Part shown: positions 15,091-22,858 of the stretch, piece by piece | How the letters are laid out: each line of letters begins with the position of its first letter | How positions within the stretch are numbered: position 1 is the stretch's first letter | NCBI RefSeq assembly: GCF_007679325.1 | Contig: NZ_VEGI01000001.1 | Location: 1,240,001 to 1,304,000 of the forward strand | Length of the DNA: 64,000 nucleotides | Source of the DNA: Arthrobacter sp. U41 | GTDB taxonomy: Bacteria > Actinomycetota > Actinomycetes > Actinomycetales > Micrococcaceae | Direction: 5' to 3' | Notes under the pieces: model-generated | Told to the model about the DNA's origin: nothing | The model's database searches: none | The model's input: the letters and a program-made list of their open reading frames with translations, nothing else | Position numbers and translations under genes: made by a program

Positions 15091-16793
15091 CGCAACCAGA
15101 CGGTGGTGCTGCCCGGCAGGAGGTTCCCGTCGAGGGGTCCGCTGCTGAGCAGCACCTTGCCGGCGGGAAGTTCAACCGGCATGTCGCCGAAGTTGGTCAC
15201 GGTCTGCCAGCCGCCGGGGCGGCTGAAGTGCAGGACGTCGGGGCTGGCGGCGGTGTGCCATTCGAGCTCCTCCGAGGTCTGCAGTTCCCGGCGCAGCTTC
15301 AGCGCCTGGCGGTAGAACTCCAGCGTGGAACCCTCCACACCGTCCTCGGCGGCGACGGCGTAGCGGCCGAACCACTCCGGCTGCGGCAGGTGCGCCCCGC
15401 CGTCGCCGAAGCCGAAGGAGCCGCCCTCGGCGGACCAAGGCAGCGGAACGCGGCAGCCGTCCCGGCCGATCTCCACGCCCTTGTTGCGGAAGAACGTGGG
15501 GTCCTGCCGCTCGGAATCGGGGATGTCCGCAACCTCCTGCAGGCCCAGCTCCTCGCCCTGGTACAGGTAAGCGGAGCCCGGCAGCGCCAGCATCAGCTGG
15601 GTGGCGGCACGGGCCCGGCGCAGGCCGAGGTCGACGTCGAGCTCCTCGGCGGGGGCGCCGGCCAGCAGCCAGCCCTTGCCGTCCTGGCCCTTGGCGTGCT
15701 TGCCGCCGCCCTTGGGCAGGCCGTAGCGGGTGGCGTGCCGGACGACGTCGTGGTTGGAGAACACCCAGGTGGAGGAGGCGCCGGACTCGGTGGCTTCGGC
15801 GAGGTTCCGGGTGATGATCTCGCGGAACTCGTCGGCGTCGAAGTCGGCCTGCAGGAGGTCGAAGTTGAACGCCTGGCCCAGGCCCTCGGGGCTGGCGTAG
15901 CGGCCGCGGCGGCTGGCGTGGACCCAGGCCTCGGCGACGGCGGTGCGCGGCGGGTTGTACTCGTTGAACACCTCGCGCCATTCGACGTAGACCTCGTGGA
16001 CCTCGTCGCGGTCCCAGAACGGGTGCGAGCCGTCGTCGAAACCGTCAGTGCCGCTGTTCGCCTCGCTCAGCTCCACCTTGGACAGCAGCGGCTCGGTGAG
16101 GTCCTTGGTGAGGGCATGGGCGACGTCGACGCGGAAGCCGTCCACGCCGCGGTCGGACCAGAAGCGCAAGGTCTTGAGGAAGTCGTCCCGGATTTCCCGG
16201 TTGGACCAGTTCAGGTCAGGCTGTTCCTTGGCGAAGATGTGCATGTACCACTGGCCGGGAGTGCCGTCCGGTTCGGTGATGCGTTCCCAGGCGGGTCCGC
16301 CGAAGACGGATTCCCAGTCCGACGGCGGGATCTCCCCGTTCTCGCCCTTGCCGTCCCGGAAGATGTAGCGCTCACGCGCGTCGGAGCCGCGGGGGGACGC
16401 CAGGGCCTCTTGGAACCAGATGTGCCGGTTGGAGGAGTGGTTGGGGACGATGTCGGCGATCAGCTTGATGCCGGCCGCGTGCAGCGCGGCGGACATCTCG
16501 TCGAAGTCCTCCAGCGTGCCGAGCTTGGGGTCCACGTCACGGTAATCGTCGACGTCGTAGCCGCCGTCCGCGAGGGCCGAGGGGTAGAACGGGCTGAGCC
16601 AGACGGCGTCAATCCCGAGTTCCTTCAGGTAAGGGACCTTGGCCGTGATGCCCTTGATGTCGCCGAGGCCGTCGCCGTTCGAATCGGAGAAGCTGCGCGG
16701 GTAAATCTGGTAGACGGAGGCCTGGCGCCACCAGTTGGGGTCGGCTGCGAGATCGGAACCGGACAGGGTTGCCAGCGTGGCGGTGTTGGACAA
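15087..16793 (-). CDS. Glycoside hydrolase family 13 alpha-glucosidase
   Basis: 568 residues. Opens WWRQASVYQIYPRSFSDSNGDGLGDIKGI, typical of oligo-1,6-glucosidase/alpha-glucosidase subfamilies. Catalytic residues are evident: nucleophile Asp in GVDGFRVDVAHAL, acid/base Glu in RTAVAEAWVHA and transition-state Asp in WVFSNHDVVRHATRYG. The early block IADIVPNHSSNRHIWFQEAL is conserved region I. There is no signal peptide, so it is cytoplasmic and acts on imported oligosaccharides such as maltose or trehalose-like sugars. Start is TTG with AAGGA about 9 bases upstream. The divergent ROK regulator and the repeat between them probably control it. Confidence 0.93.
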   Translation of the reverse strand: MSNTATLATLSGSDLAADPNWWRQASVYQIYPRSFSDSNGDGLGDIKGITAKVPYLKELGIDAVWLSPFYPSALADGGYDVDDYRDVDPKLGTLEDFDEMSAALHAAGIKLIADIVPNHSSNRHIWFQEALASPRGSDARERYIFRDGKGENGEIPPSDWESVFGGPAWERITEPDGTPGQWYMHIFAKEQPDLNWSNREIRDDFLKTLRFWSDRGVDGFRVDVAHALTKDLTEPLLSKVELSEANSGTDGFDDGSHPFWDRDEVHEVYVEWREVFNEYNPPRTAVAEAWVHASRRGRYASPEGLGQAFNFDLLQADFDADEFREIITRNLAEATESGASSTWVFSNHDVVRHATRYGLPKGGGKHAKGQDGKGWLLAGAPAEELDVDLGLRRARAATQLMLALPGSAYLYQGEELGLQEVADIPDSERQDPTFFRNKGVEIGRDGCRVPLPWSAEGGSFGFGDGGAHLPQPEWFGRYAVAAEDGVEGSTLEFYRQALKLRRELQTSEELEWHTAASPDVLHFSRPGGWQTVTNFGDMPVELPAGKVLLSSGPLDGNLLPGSTTVWLR

Positions 16794-16830
16794 GGGGAGA
16801 TCCTTCGGGTTCGGAGCAGTGCTTCTGATA

Positions 16831-16849
16831 ATTTAGATACAAGCTAAAT
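16831..16849. promoter_or_regulatory. Inverted repeat between alpha-glucosidase and ROK gene (putative operator)
   Basis: ATTTAG (16831-16836) and CTAAAT (16844-16849) are perfect arms with a 7-base spacer, in the only A/T-rich stretch of this divergent region. On the minus strand it overlaps a possible TTGATC/TATCTA promoter for the alpha-glucosidase. TTAG-CTAA arms resemble ROK operators of the XylR type. Confidence 0.55.
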
Positions 16850-16896
16850 ATATTGCCGGATCAATTATGGGTCCGTACTTACGGGGAGGTCAAGAT

Positions 16897-18078
16897 TTGA
16901 AGCCGACAGCAGCCGCCGCCACACCCCAGCTGCTGCGCCGGGTGAACGCCCAGTCGGTGCTCGGCTTCATCCGGGACACGGACGTGGCTACCGGGACGGA
17001 ACTGATGACCCGGACCGGGCTGACCCGGGCGTCGGTCATTGCCGTCTGCGAAGACCTAATCCGGCGCGGCTGGATCCGCGAACTGGACGCGCGGGACGAG
17101 GACCAGCCCCCGGGCCCGCGCAAAGGCCGTCCCGCCCGGCGCTTCGAGCTCAACACGCGGGCGGGTTTTGTCCTCGGCATCGACATCGGGGCCGCCACCA
17201 CCACCGCGGCCGTCGCGGACCTCCGCGGCACCGTCATCGGACGCGCCAGCGGGAGCTTCCGGGCCACGGACATCCCCGCGGCGGAACGGATCGACGTCGT
17301 CGACCGTGCCTGCCGCCGGGCACTGGCAGCCGCCGGGACCGGACCGGAGAAGGTCCTGGCCGTCAGTGCGGGCATCGCCGCGCCGGTGGACCGCGACGGG
17401 AAGGTGCTGGCCAGCCAGCATTTCTGGAGCCTGTTCGACGTCGGGCTCCGCGCGGCGCTGCAGGACCTGCACGGCTGGACGGTGTTGCTGGAAAACGATG
17501 CGAACCTTGCCGCCCTGGGCGAGCGCTGGCGGGGTTCCGGCGCCGGCGTCGACGACCTCGTGGTGCTCCTGGCCGGTGAGCGGCTGGGGGCCGGGGTGAT
17601 GGAGTCCGGGCGGCTGCTGCACGGCCGGGGCGGCGCGGCCGGCGAAATGGGCTACCTGGACCTCGTGGAGGGCGTCGGCTCCAGCGACGGCATCGCCAGT
17701 CTGGCCCGGCAGTGGTCCGCGGCCGGGGGCGGCCCCGCCGCCGGCGGTGAGGCGAGTGCCCGGCGCGTCTTTGAGGACGCCGCCGCCGGGGATCCCGCGG
17801 CGCTGGCCATCCTGGACAGGATTTCGGAGCGGATGGCACGGGTCATCGCCTCCGTGGCGAGTTTCATCAACCCCGAGCAGGTGGTGATCGGCGGTGCGGT
17901 GGCGGAATCGGCGGCGGCGCTGCTGCCCGGCATCACGGCGCTGCTCCCCCGCTTCACGGCGACGCCCCCGCGGGTGACGGTCTCACCGCTGGGCGACTCG
18001 ATAGTTACGGTGGGTGCCGTCCGGCGCGCGCTGGATTACGTCGAAGCCAACGCGCTGGGGCTCGCGCTCCGCCCCTAG
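16897..18078 (+). CDS. ROK-family transcriptional regulator
   Basis: About 393 residues from TTG 16897, preferred over ATG 16867 because GGGGAGG (16883-16889) is placed 7 bases before it. An N-terminal winged helix (residues about 8-70: LLRRVNAQSVLGFIRDTDVATGTELMTRTGLTR...) is followed by an actin-like ROK domain: FVLGIDIGAATTTAAVADLRG (phosphate 1), LLENDANLAALGERW and GRGGAAGEMGYLDL, then INPEQVVIGGAVA. The ROK cysteine-rich zinc motif CGxxGCxE is not present at the usual place. It is divergent from the alpha-glucosidase and probably represses it in response to a sugar. Confidence 0.9.
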   Translation: MKPTAAAATPQLLRRVNAQSVLGFIRDTDVATGTELMTRTGLTRASVIAVCEDLIRRGWIRELDARDEDQPPGPRKGRPARRFELNTRAGFVLGIDIGAATTTAAVADLRGTVIGRASGSFRATDIPAAERIDVVDRACRRALAAAGTGPEKVLAVSAGIAAPVDRDGKVLASQHFWSLFDVGLRAALQDLHGWTVLLENDANLAALGERWRGSGAGVDDLVVLLAGERLGAGVMESGRLLHGRGGAAGEMGYLDLVEGVGSSDGIASLARQWSAAGGGPAAGGEASARRVFEDAAAGDPAALAILDRISERMARVIASVASFINPEQVVIGGAVAESAAALLPGITALLPRFTATPPRVTVSPLGDSIVTVGAVRRALDYVEANALGLALRP

Positions 18079-18130
18079 CGCACGGGAACCGGGGCGGCCG
18101 GGCCTGAGGGAACGCAGGGACTTAGCTCAA

Positions 18131-18207
18131 GATTCGGCAACGATTCGCTACCTAAGACGAAAGATTCGTGCAAGTTACCTTGTCTGGCGGCGTGCCGTCC
18201 GTAGACT
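18131..18207 (+). promoter_or_regulatory. Promoter and phased GATTCG repeats before the LGFP metalloprotease
   Basis: TTGTCT (18180-18185) and TAGACT (18202-18207), 16 bases apart, form a good sigma-70-type promoter about 70 bases before the gene. Just upstream GATTCG occurs at 18131, 18142 and 18163, spaced 11 and 21 bases, i.e. on one face of the helix; the last lies in ACGAA-AGA-TTCGT (157-169 of this block). An activator site is possible. Confidence 0.5.
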
Positions 18208-18279
18208 GACCTCACTTCCCGGTCTCCCGGCCGCGCCGCTGAACAGTCAGTGGTGCGGCGGTCTCATGAAAGACACAAA

Positions 18280-21200
18280 TTGATTTCAATACGGAAGACG
18301 ACAGCGCTCATGACGGCGTTGGTCGTCACTTTTGCCTCGCTCACCGCCGTGACGCTCACGCCTGCCCTCGCCGATCCGACGCCGGCACCGACGTCGACGG
18401 TGTCATCCACACCGACGCCCGGCCCGACGCCGGGGGCGACTTCGGCTCCGACGGCGGGCCCGACGGCCGGCGCGACTTCGGCTCCGACGGCGGGCCCGAC
18501 GGCCACTGCCGCGCCGGCGCCCAAGCCCGAGCCGACGCCGGCAGCGGTATCCCCGGCCACCGTCGAATCACAGACGATGACCACCCCGGAACCGTTGTTC
18601 ACGGAGGTCATTGGCGGCAGCAACCCCACGTCCACGCACAGCCACGGGACTGAGGATCACGGAAGCAAGGGCTCCGAACAGCAGAGGGCCGCCACGGAGG
18701 CCTACTCCCTGGCCAGGAGCGGCAACATCAAGGTGAGGCTGGCCCTGGTCCAGCTGGCCGACCGGAAAGCGACCATCCCGGAGGCCGACGCCCGGGCCGC
18801 CATTGCTACCAGCAGCCAGTATTGGCAGGCCATGTCGAACGGCCGGCTGTCCATGAGCGTGGCCACGGTCGAAAAACGGTCCAGCAAGGCGACCACCACC
18901 CAAAGCTATTCATCCATGATGAACACAATCTCCAACGAAATCGGGTGGACCCCCAGTTCGTACACGGCCCTTGTGGTGTTCGTTTCCACACCCACCCTCT
19001 CCGACGGGGCGTACGGCGCGGGCTGGAGTTACAACGGAACCAGCGGGCGTGTGCTGATGCCGCTCCCGGCCACCCTGACCAAGAGCGTGCTGACCCACGA
19101 ATTCGGGCACGTCCTGGGGCTCATGCATGCCAACAGGCTCACGTGCGCCAACGGCGCCGTGGACACGGCCAGCAACGCCGACGGCACGTTCGCCAACAGT
19201 TCGTGCAGCATCCAGGAGTACAAGGACAACCTCGACCTGATGGGTGTTTCCCAGGTCAGCCAGCCGGTGGTCAGCTCCCCGATCTATGAATTTGGCGGAT
19301 TCGGCGCCGGCACCGAGGTCAGAAACCTGGGGACGGCAATGGGCAAAAAGTCCTATGAGCTGCGGGCCTGGGGAAGCGCGGACGCCAACCGTGCCGTTAA
19401 ATTCAAGGATCCCGTCAGCGGTGAGGTCTACTACGTTGAGCTTCGCCTCCCGGTGGGCAACGACGCGGCAACGGCTCTGGGCGGTAACCGCGGAGTCAAG
19501 GTTGTTCAGGGCTTGGGAGCTGGTTCCATCGCGCTGCAGCCAAACACCACCACATTCAACGGCTTCTACAGCTACAACCAGACCTGGCAGGCCGGCCAGG
19601 TCTTCACCACCCATGCCGGAACGCGGGTGAGCGTGGACTGGATTTCCACCGCGGCGGCCGGCATCACCATCGAAACGCTGGATTCCGTCGCCGGCAAGGC
19701 GATCGACGCCGCCGCCGCCCGGACACCGTCCCTGGGGACCGCAACGTCCGCTGTCGTCTGCGGGCTGCGCGACGGCGGCTGCTACAGGAACTTCCAGGGT
19801 GGCTCCGTGCACTGGAGCCCCCGCACGGGCGCCGTCGCCACCACGGGACCGATCCGCGCCTCCTGGGCCAGCCTGGGCTACGAAAAGGGCAAACTCGGCT
19901 ACCCCACCAGCCCCCAAACGTGCGGCCTGGTCAACGGTGGCTGCTACCAGACTTTCCAGGGCGGCAGCATCCACTGGTCCTCCGCCACCGGCGCCTTCGC
20001 CACGTGGGGCGGCATGCGCGCTGCCTGGGCCAGCGTCGGATACGAAAAGGGGAAACTCGGCTACCCGACGGGGAACGAAACCTGCGGCCTGGTTGGCGGC
20101 GGCTGCTACCAGACCTTCAAGGGCGGCAGCATTCACTGGTCCCCCACCACCGGCGCTTTCCCCACCTGGGGCAGTATGCGCGCCACCTGGGCCAGCACGG
20201 GTTACGAAAAGGGCAAGCTCGGCTACCCCACAGGCAAGGAAACCTGCGGTCTGGTCAACGGCGGCTGCTACCAGACCTTCAAGGGCGGCAGCATCCACTG
20301 GTCCCCCGCCACCGGCGCTGTCGCGACGTGGGGCGGCATGCGCTCCGCCTGGGCGGCCATGGGCTACGAGAAGGGCAAACTCGGCTACCCGTCAGGCAAG
20401 GAAACCTGCGGGCTGGTCAACGGCGGCTGCTCCCAGGCCTTCCAGGGCGGCAGCATCCACTGGTCCCCCGGCACGGGCGCCCACGCCACGGTCGGATCGA
20501 TCCGGTCCGTCTGGGGAACCCTGGGATACGAAACGGGCAAGCTCGGCTACCCGGCCAGCAAGGAAACCTGCGGCCTGGTCAACGGCGGCTGCGCGCAGAA
20601 CTTTGTGGGAGGCGCCATCCTCAACGCACCGGCCACTGGTACTTTCGCCACGGCGGGACCGATCAGTGCCACTTGGGCATCACTGGGATCCGAAAAGGGC
20701 AAGCTCGGCTACCCGACGGGCAAGGAAATCTGCGGCCTGACCAACGGCGGCTGCTCCCAGGGCTTCCAGGGCGGCAGCATCCACTGGTCCCCCACCACCG
20801 GCGCCTTCGCCACCTGGGGCGGCATGCGCACAGCCTGGGCCAGCACGGGCTATGAAAAGGGCAAGCTCGGCTACCCGACGGGCAAGGAGACCTGCGGCTT
20901 GGTTGGCGGCGGCTGCTACCAGTCCTTCAAGGGCGGCAGCATCCACTGGTCTCCCGGTACCGGCGCCTTCGCCACGTGGGGCGGCATGCGCACAGCCTGG
21001 GCCAGTACGGGCTACGAACGGGGCAAACTCGGCTACCCGACGGGCAAGGAAACCTGCGGCCTGGTTGGCGGCGGCTGCTACCAGTCCTTCAAGGGCGGCA
21101 GTATTCACTGGTCCCCCGGCACCGGCGCCTTCCCCACTTGGGGCGGCATCCGCTCCACGTGGGCCGGCCTGGGCTACGAACGCGGCAAACTCGGCTACCC

Positions 21201-21468
21201 CACGGGCAAGGAAACCTGCGGGCTGATCAACGGCGGCTGCTACCAGTCCTTCAAGGGCGGCAGCGTCCACTGGTCCCCCGCCACCGGCGCTGTCGCCACC
21301 ACCGGCGCCATCCGCTCGACCTGGGCCAGCCTGGGCTACGAACGAGGCAAACTCGGCTACCCGACGTCGAACGAGAGCTGCAGCTCCGCCACCGGACCGT
21401 GCAGCCAGGACTTCCAGCGCGGCACCATCACCTGGACGGCAGCCCGGGGAACTGAAGTCCTTCCCTAA
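18280..21468 (+). CDS. Secreted metalloprotease with ten C-terminal LGFP repeats
   Basis: About 1062 residues from TTG 18280, chosen because it gives a compact signal peptide (ISIRKTTALMTALVV... ending ALADP) behind a GAAAG site; a GTG at 18250 is in frame. A Pro/Thr/Ala-rich linker (about 34-90) leads to a zinc protease domain: HEFGHVLGLMH at 273-283 is the HExxHxxGxxH metzincin motif, with a Met-turn candidate NLDLMGVS downstream; gametolysin (M11)-type peptidases look closest. After a beta domain come ten 54-residue LGFP repeats and a partial eleventh. LGFP repeats are known in corynebacterial cell-wall proteins, so the enzyme is likely retained at the envelope. Substrate unknown. Confidence 0.88.
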   Translation: MISIRKTTALMTALVVTFASLTAVTLTPALADPTPAPTSTVSSTPTPGPTPGATSAPTAGPTAGATSAPTAGPTATAAPAPKPEPTPAAVSPATVESQTMTTPEPLFTEVIGGSNPTSTHSHGTEDHGSKGSEQQRAATEAYSLARSGNIKVRLALVQLADRKATIPEADARAAIATSSQYWQAMSNGRLSMSVATVEKRSSKATTTQSYSSMMNTISNEIGWTPSSYTALVVFVSTPTLSDGAYGAGWSYNGTSGRVLMPLPATLTKSVLTHEFGHVLGLMHANRLTCANGAVDTASNADGTFANSSCSIQEYKDNLDLMGVSQVSQPVVSSPIYEFGGFGAGTEVRNLGTAMGKKSYELRAWGSADANRAVKFKDPVSGEVYYVELRLPVGNDAATALGGNRGVKVVQGLGAGSIALQPNTTTFNGFYSYNQTWQAGQVFTTHAGTRVSVDWISTAAAGITIETLDSVAGKAIDAAAARTPSLGTATSAVVCGLRDGGCYRNFQGGSVHWSPRTGAVATTGPIRASWASLGYEKGKLGYPTSPQTCGLVNGGCYQTFQGGSIHWSSATGAFATWGGMRAAWASVGYEKGKLGYPTGNETCGLVGGGCYQTFKGGSIHWSPTTGAFPTWGSMRATWASTGYEKGKLGYPTGKETCGLVNGGCYQTFKGGSIHWSPATGAVATWGGMRSAWAAMGYEKGKLGYPSGKETCGLVNGGCSQAFQGGSIHWSPGTGAHATVGSIRSVWGTLGYETGKLGYPASKETCGLVNGGCAQNFVGGAILNAPATGTFATAGPISATWASLGSEKGKLGYPTGKEICGLTNGGCSQGFQGGSIHWSPTTGAFATWGGMRTAWASTGYEKGKLGYPTGKETCGLVGGGCYQSFKGGSIHWSPGTGAFATWGGMRTAWASTGYERGKLGYPTGKETCGLVGGGCYQSFKGGSIHWSPGTGAFPTWGGIRSTWAGLGYERGKLGYPTGKETCGLINGGCYQSFKGGSVHWSPATGAVATTGAIRSTWASLGYERGKLGYPTSNESCSSATGPCSQDFQRGTITWTAARGTEVLP
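19759..21378 (+). repeat. Ten tandem 162-bp units encoding LGFP repeats
   Basis: Exactly 1620 bases in ten in-register 162-bp (54-codon) units, followed by a diverged partial unit. Each unit begins CGLxxGGC with two cysteines likely to pair, then F(Q/K)GGSIHWSP.TGA, a Trp-rich W..R..WAS.GY block and the name-giving KLGYPT. Units 3, 4, 7, 8 and 9 are nearly identical; unit 6 lacks the IHW motif (AILNAP instead). Confidence 0.95.
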
Positions 21469-21491
21469 ACCTGTCTCCGATGGTCTGAGCC

Positions 21492-21539
21492 CGCAGAGAG
21501 CCGCCGGCAGCGAAGTGACGCTGCCGGCGGCTCTCTGCG
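21492..21539 (+). terminator. Perfect 20-bp hairpin after the LGFP protease gene
   Basis: Bases 21492-21511 are the exact reverse complement of 21520-21539, with an 8-base loop GAAGTGAC. It lies 23 bases after the stop. Only a short T run follows, but a 20-bp GC stem should terminate or protect the transcript. Confidence 0.8.
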
Positions 21540-21601
21540 TTGTGGAGGCCCGTGCGTTTCGCTTGTAGGGGCCTGTGCGTTTCGGCAGCCGGAGGCTGCG
21601 G

Positions 21602-22261
21602 TTAGCTCACCTGTTCCAGGGCCGCCGCCACGGGCAATGTGCCGTCACGGAACTCGATGGTGCGCCTTGCGGTCGAGGGCAGGCCCAGGACCGCGGCCGC
21701 GACGAGGGCAACGTTGGCACGGGCCGTTTCCTGACCGCCGGAGGCATCCGCCGGGTTGACATCGATCATGCCGTTGCCGGGGCCGTCAGTGAGTGCTCCG
21801 GGCCCCAGGATGGTCCAGTCCAGCTCCGTTCCGCGCAGGTAGGCGTCAGCGGCCGCCTTGGCTTCGGCGTAGGCGAAGAAGCCGTTGTCGGCGGGCACCC
21901 CGTGATCGGGCCCGGCTCCAAAGTAGGACACCATGATGTAGCGCCCGACGCCGGCCAGGGCTGCCGCTTCCATTGACCGGATCGCGGCGTCCCGATCTAC
22001 CGCGTAGGTGCGGTCCGGGCTCCCTCCCCCGGCACCGGCGGACCAGACCACGGCGTCGTGGTTCCGAAGCGCCTCGGCGATCTCCGCCGTCGTCGAATTT
22101 TCAACATCCAGGACAGCCGGGGTGGCGCCCGTTGCGGCGACATCCTCCCGGTGGTCAGGGTTGCGGATGAACGACGTCACGTCGAGTCCCTCCGCGGAGA
22201 GGATCCTGGACAGTTCCAAAGCCACTTTGCCGTGGCCGCCGATGATTGCAATTCGCGTCAT
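21602..22261 (-). CDS. NAD(P)-binding atypical SDR (NmrA/YwnB-like)
   Basis: 219 residues from ATG 22261 (a GTG at 22279 is in frame but unsupported). The N-terminus MTRIAIIGGHGKVALELSRIL is a GxxGxxx-type Rossmann motif of atypical SDRs. VVWSAGAGGGSPDRTYAVDRDAAI and RYIMVSYFGAG follow, then YAEAKAAADAYLRGTELDWTILGPG, in which Tyr and Lys occupy the YxxxK position. Members act on small molecules or as redox sensors; the exact role cannot be assigned. A weaker -10-like CAGAAT lies 6 bases before the ATG. It is convergent with the protease gene. Confidence 0.85.
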   Translation of the reverse strand: MTRIAIIGGHGKVALELSRILSAEGLDVTSFIRNPDHREDVAATGATPAVLDVENSTTAEIAEALRNHDAVVWSAGAGGGSPDRTYAVDRDAAIRSMEAAALAGVGRYIMVSYFGAGPDHGVPADNGFFAYAEAKAAADAYLRGTELDWTILGPGALTDGPGNGMIDVNPADASGGQETARANVALVAAAVLGLPSTARRTIEFRDGTLPVAAALEQVS

Positions 22262-22381
22262 GGACCCATTCTGTCCCACGGCACCGCGCGCCGCACCCGT
22301 TGCCCTATCACTTATCGCGGCTCAGAGGCCCATTTTGGCCCTTTTAGGCACCCAAAGTGACAGCGCAACCGGGGGTTAAAC

Positions 22382-22417
22382 AAAAGGACCCCGCGGGCGA
22401 TGCCTGCAGGGTCTTTC
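22382..22417 (-). terminator. Terminator of the tRNA-Thr/tRNA-Met transcript
   Basis: Read leftward, GACCC (22413-22409) and GGGTC (22391-22387) form a stem, lengthened by GC pairs inside, followed by CTTTTGTTT. It begins just after the tRNA-Met 3' end. Confidence 0.65.
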
Positions 22418-22419
22418 TG

Positions 22420-22493
22420 TAGCGGCGGGGAGGCTCGATCTCCCGACCTCACGATTATGAGTCGTGCGCTCTAACCAACTGAGCTACGCCGCC
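22420..22493 (-). tRNA. tRNA-Met (CAT), elongator type
   Basis: 74 bases without encoded CCA. The acceptor GGCGGCG pairs with CGCCGCT (one G-T), followed by discriminator A. The anticodon stem CACGA/TCGTG encloses loop CTCATAA with anticodon CAT. The three G-C pairs before the anticodon loop typical of initiator tRNA are absent. The CAT anticodon would also fit tRNA-Ile2, but the overall sequence matches actinobacterial elongator Met as I remember it. Confidence 0.93.
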
Positions 22494-22555
22494 ATAAATG
22501 AGGAAAACCTGCGCTAAGCCGGTCAAAAACCGCCTTGACACAGGCCCTCATTCAG

Positions 22556-22627
22556 AGCCCCCCACCGGAATCGATCCGGTGACCTCGTTCTTACCAAGAA
22601 CGCGCTCTACCACTGAGCTAGGGGGGC
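22556..22627 (-). tRNA. tRNA-Thr (GGT)
   Basis: 72 bases without encoded CCA. The acceptor GCCCCCC/GGGGGGC is perfect and the discriminator is T. The anticodon stem CGTTC/GAACG encloses loop TTGGTAA with anticodon GGT. The T arm CCGGATCGATTCCGG is canonical. It lies 62 bases upstream of tRNA-Met on the same strand, so both probably share one precursor. Confidence 0.95.
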
Positions 22628-22796
22628 AACGAGTAAATACTCTACCGGAAGATTCCCCTCCCAACAAATCGGCGCCGGGGAGGTCGGGAATGCGCCAGAA
22701 ACAGCGAAAATCCGGGGCGCACAGGGCTTGGGAAGAGTCCGGGAACTGGTCTCCAGCACCGCGGGACGCAAAGGTGTGACCAAGGGAACTTAAACA

Positions 22797-22828
22797 AGAA
22801 CGGGCCGGCTGTTCAGCCGGCCCGTTCT
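22797..22828 (-). terminator. Terminator of the DEAD-box helicase gene
   Basis: AGAACGGGCCGGCT (22797-22810) is the exact complement of AGCCGGCCCGTTCT (22815-22828), 14 bp with a 4-base loop, followed leftward by TGTTTAAG. It lies 30 bases after the helicase stop. Confidence 0.85.
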
Positions 22829-22858
22829 CACGGTGAATCAGTGCTTAGCAGCTGACCG

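Noticed and set aside
15078..16847. 589-codon open frame on the plus strand, opposite the alpha-glucosidase
   Set aside because: It is antisense to a gene with all catalytic motifs. The GC-rich third positions of the real gene leave the opposite frame open by chance. The translation has no recognisable domain.
19759..21378. Periodic repeats reminiscent of a CRISPR or other array
   Set aside because: The units are 162 bp, contiguous, in frame and protein coding; there are no spacers and no cas genes.
22420..22493. tRNA with CAT anticodon as initiator tRNA-fMet or tRNA-Ile2
   Set aside because: Initiator features (mismatched first acceptor pair, three G-C pairs flanking the loop) are absent; sequence agrees with actinobacterial elongator Met. 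Ile2 cannot be fully excluded without modification data.
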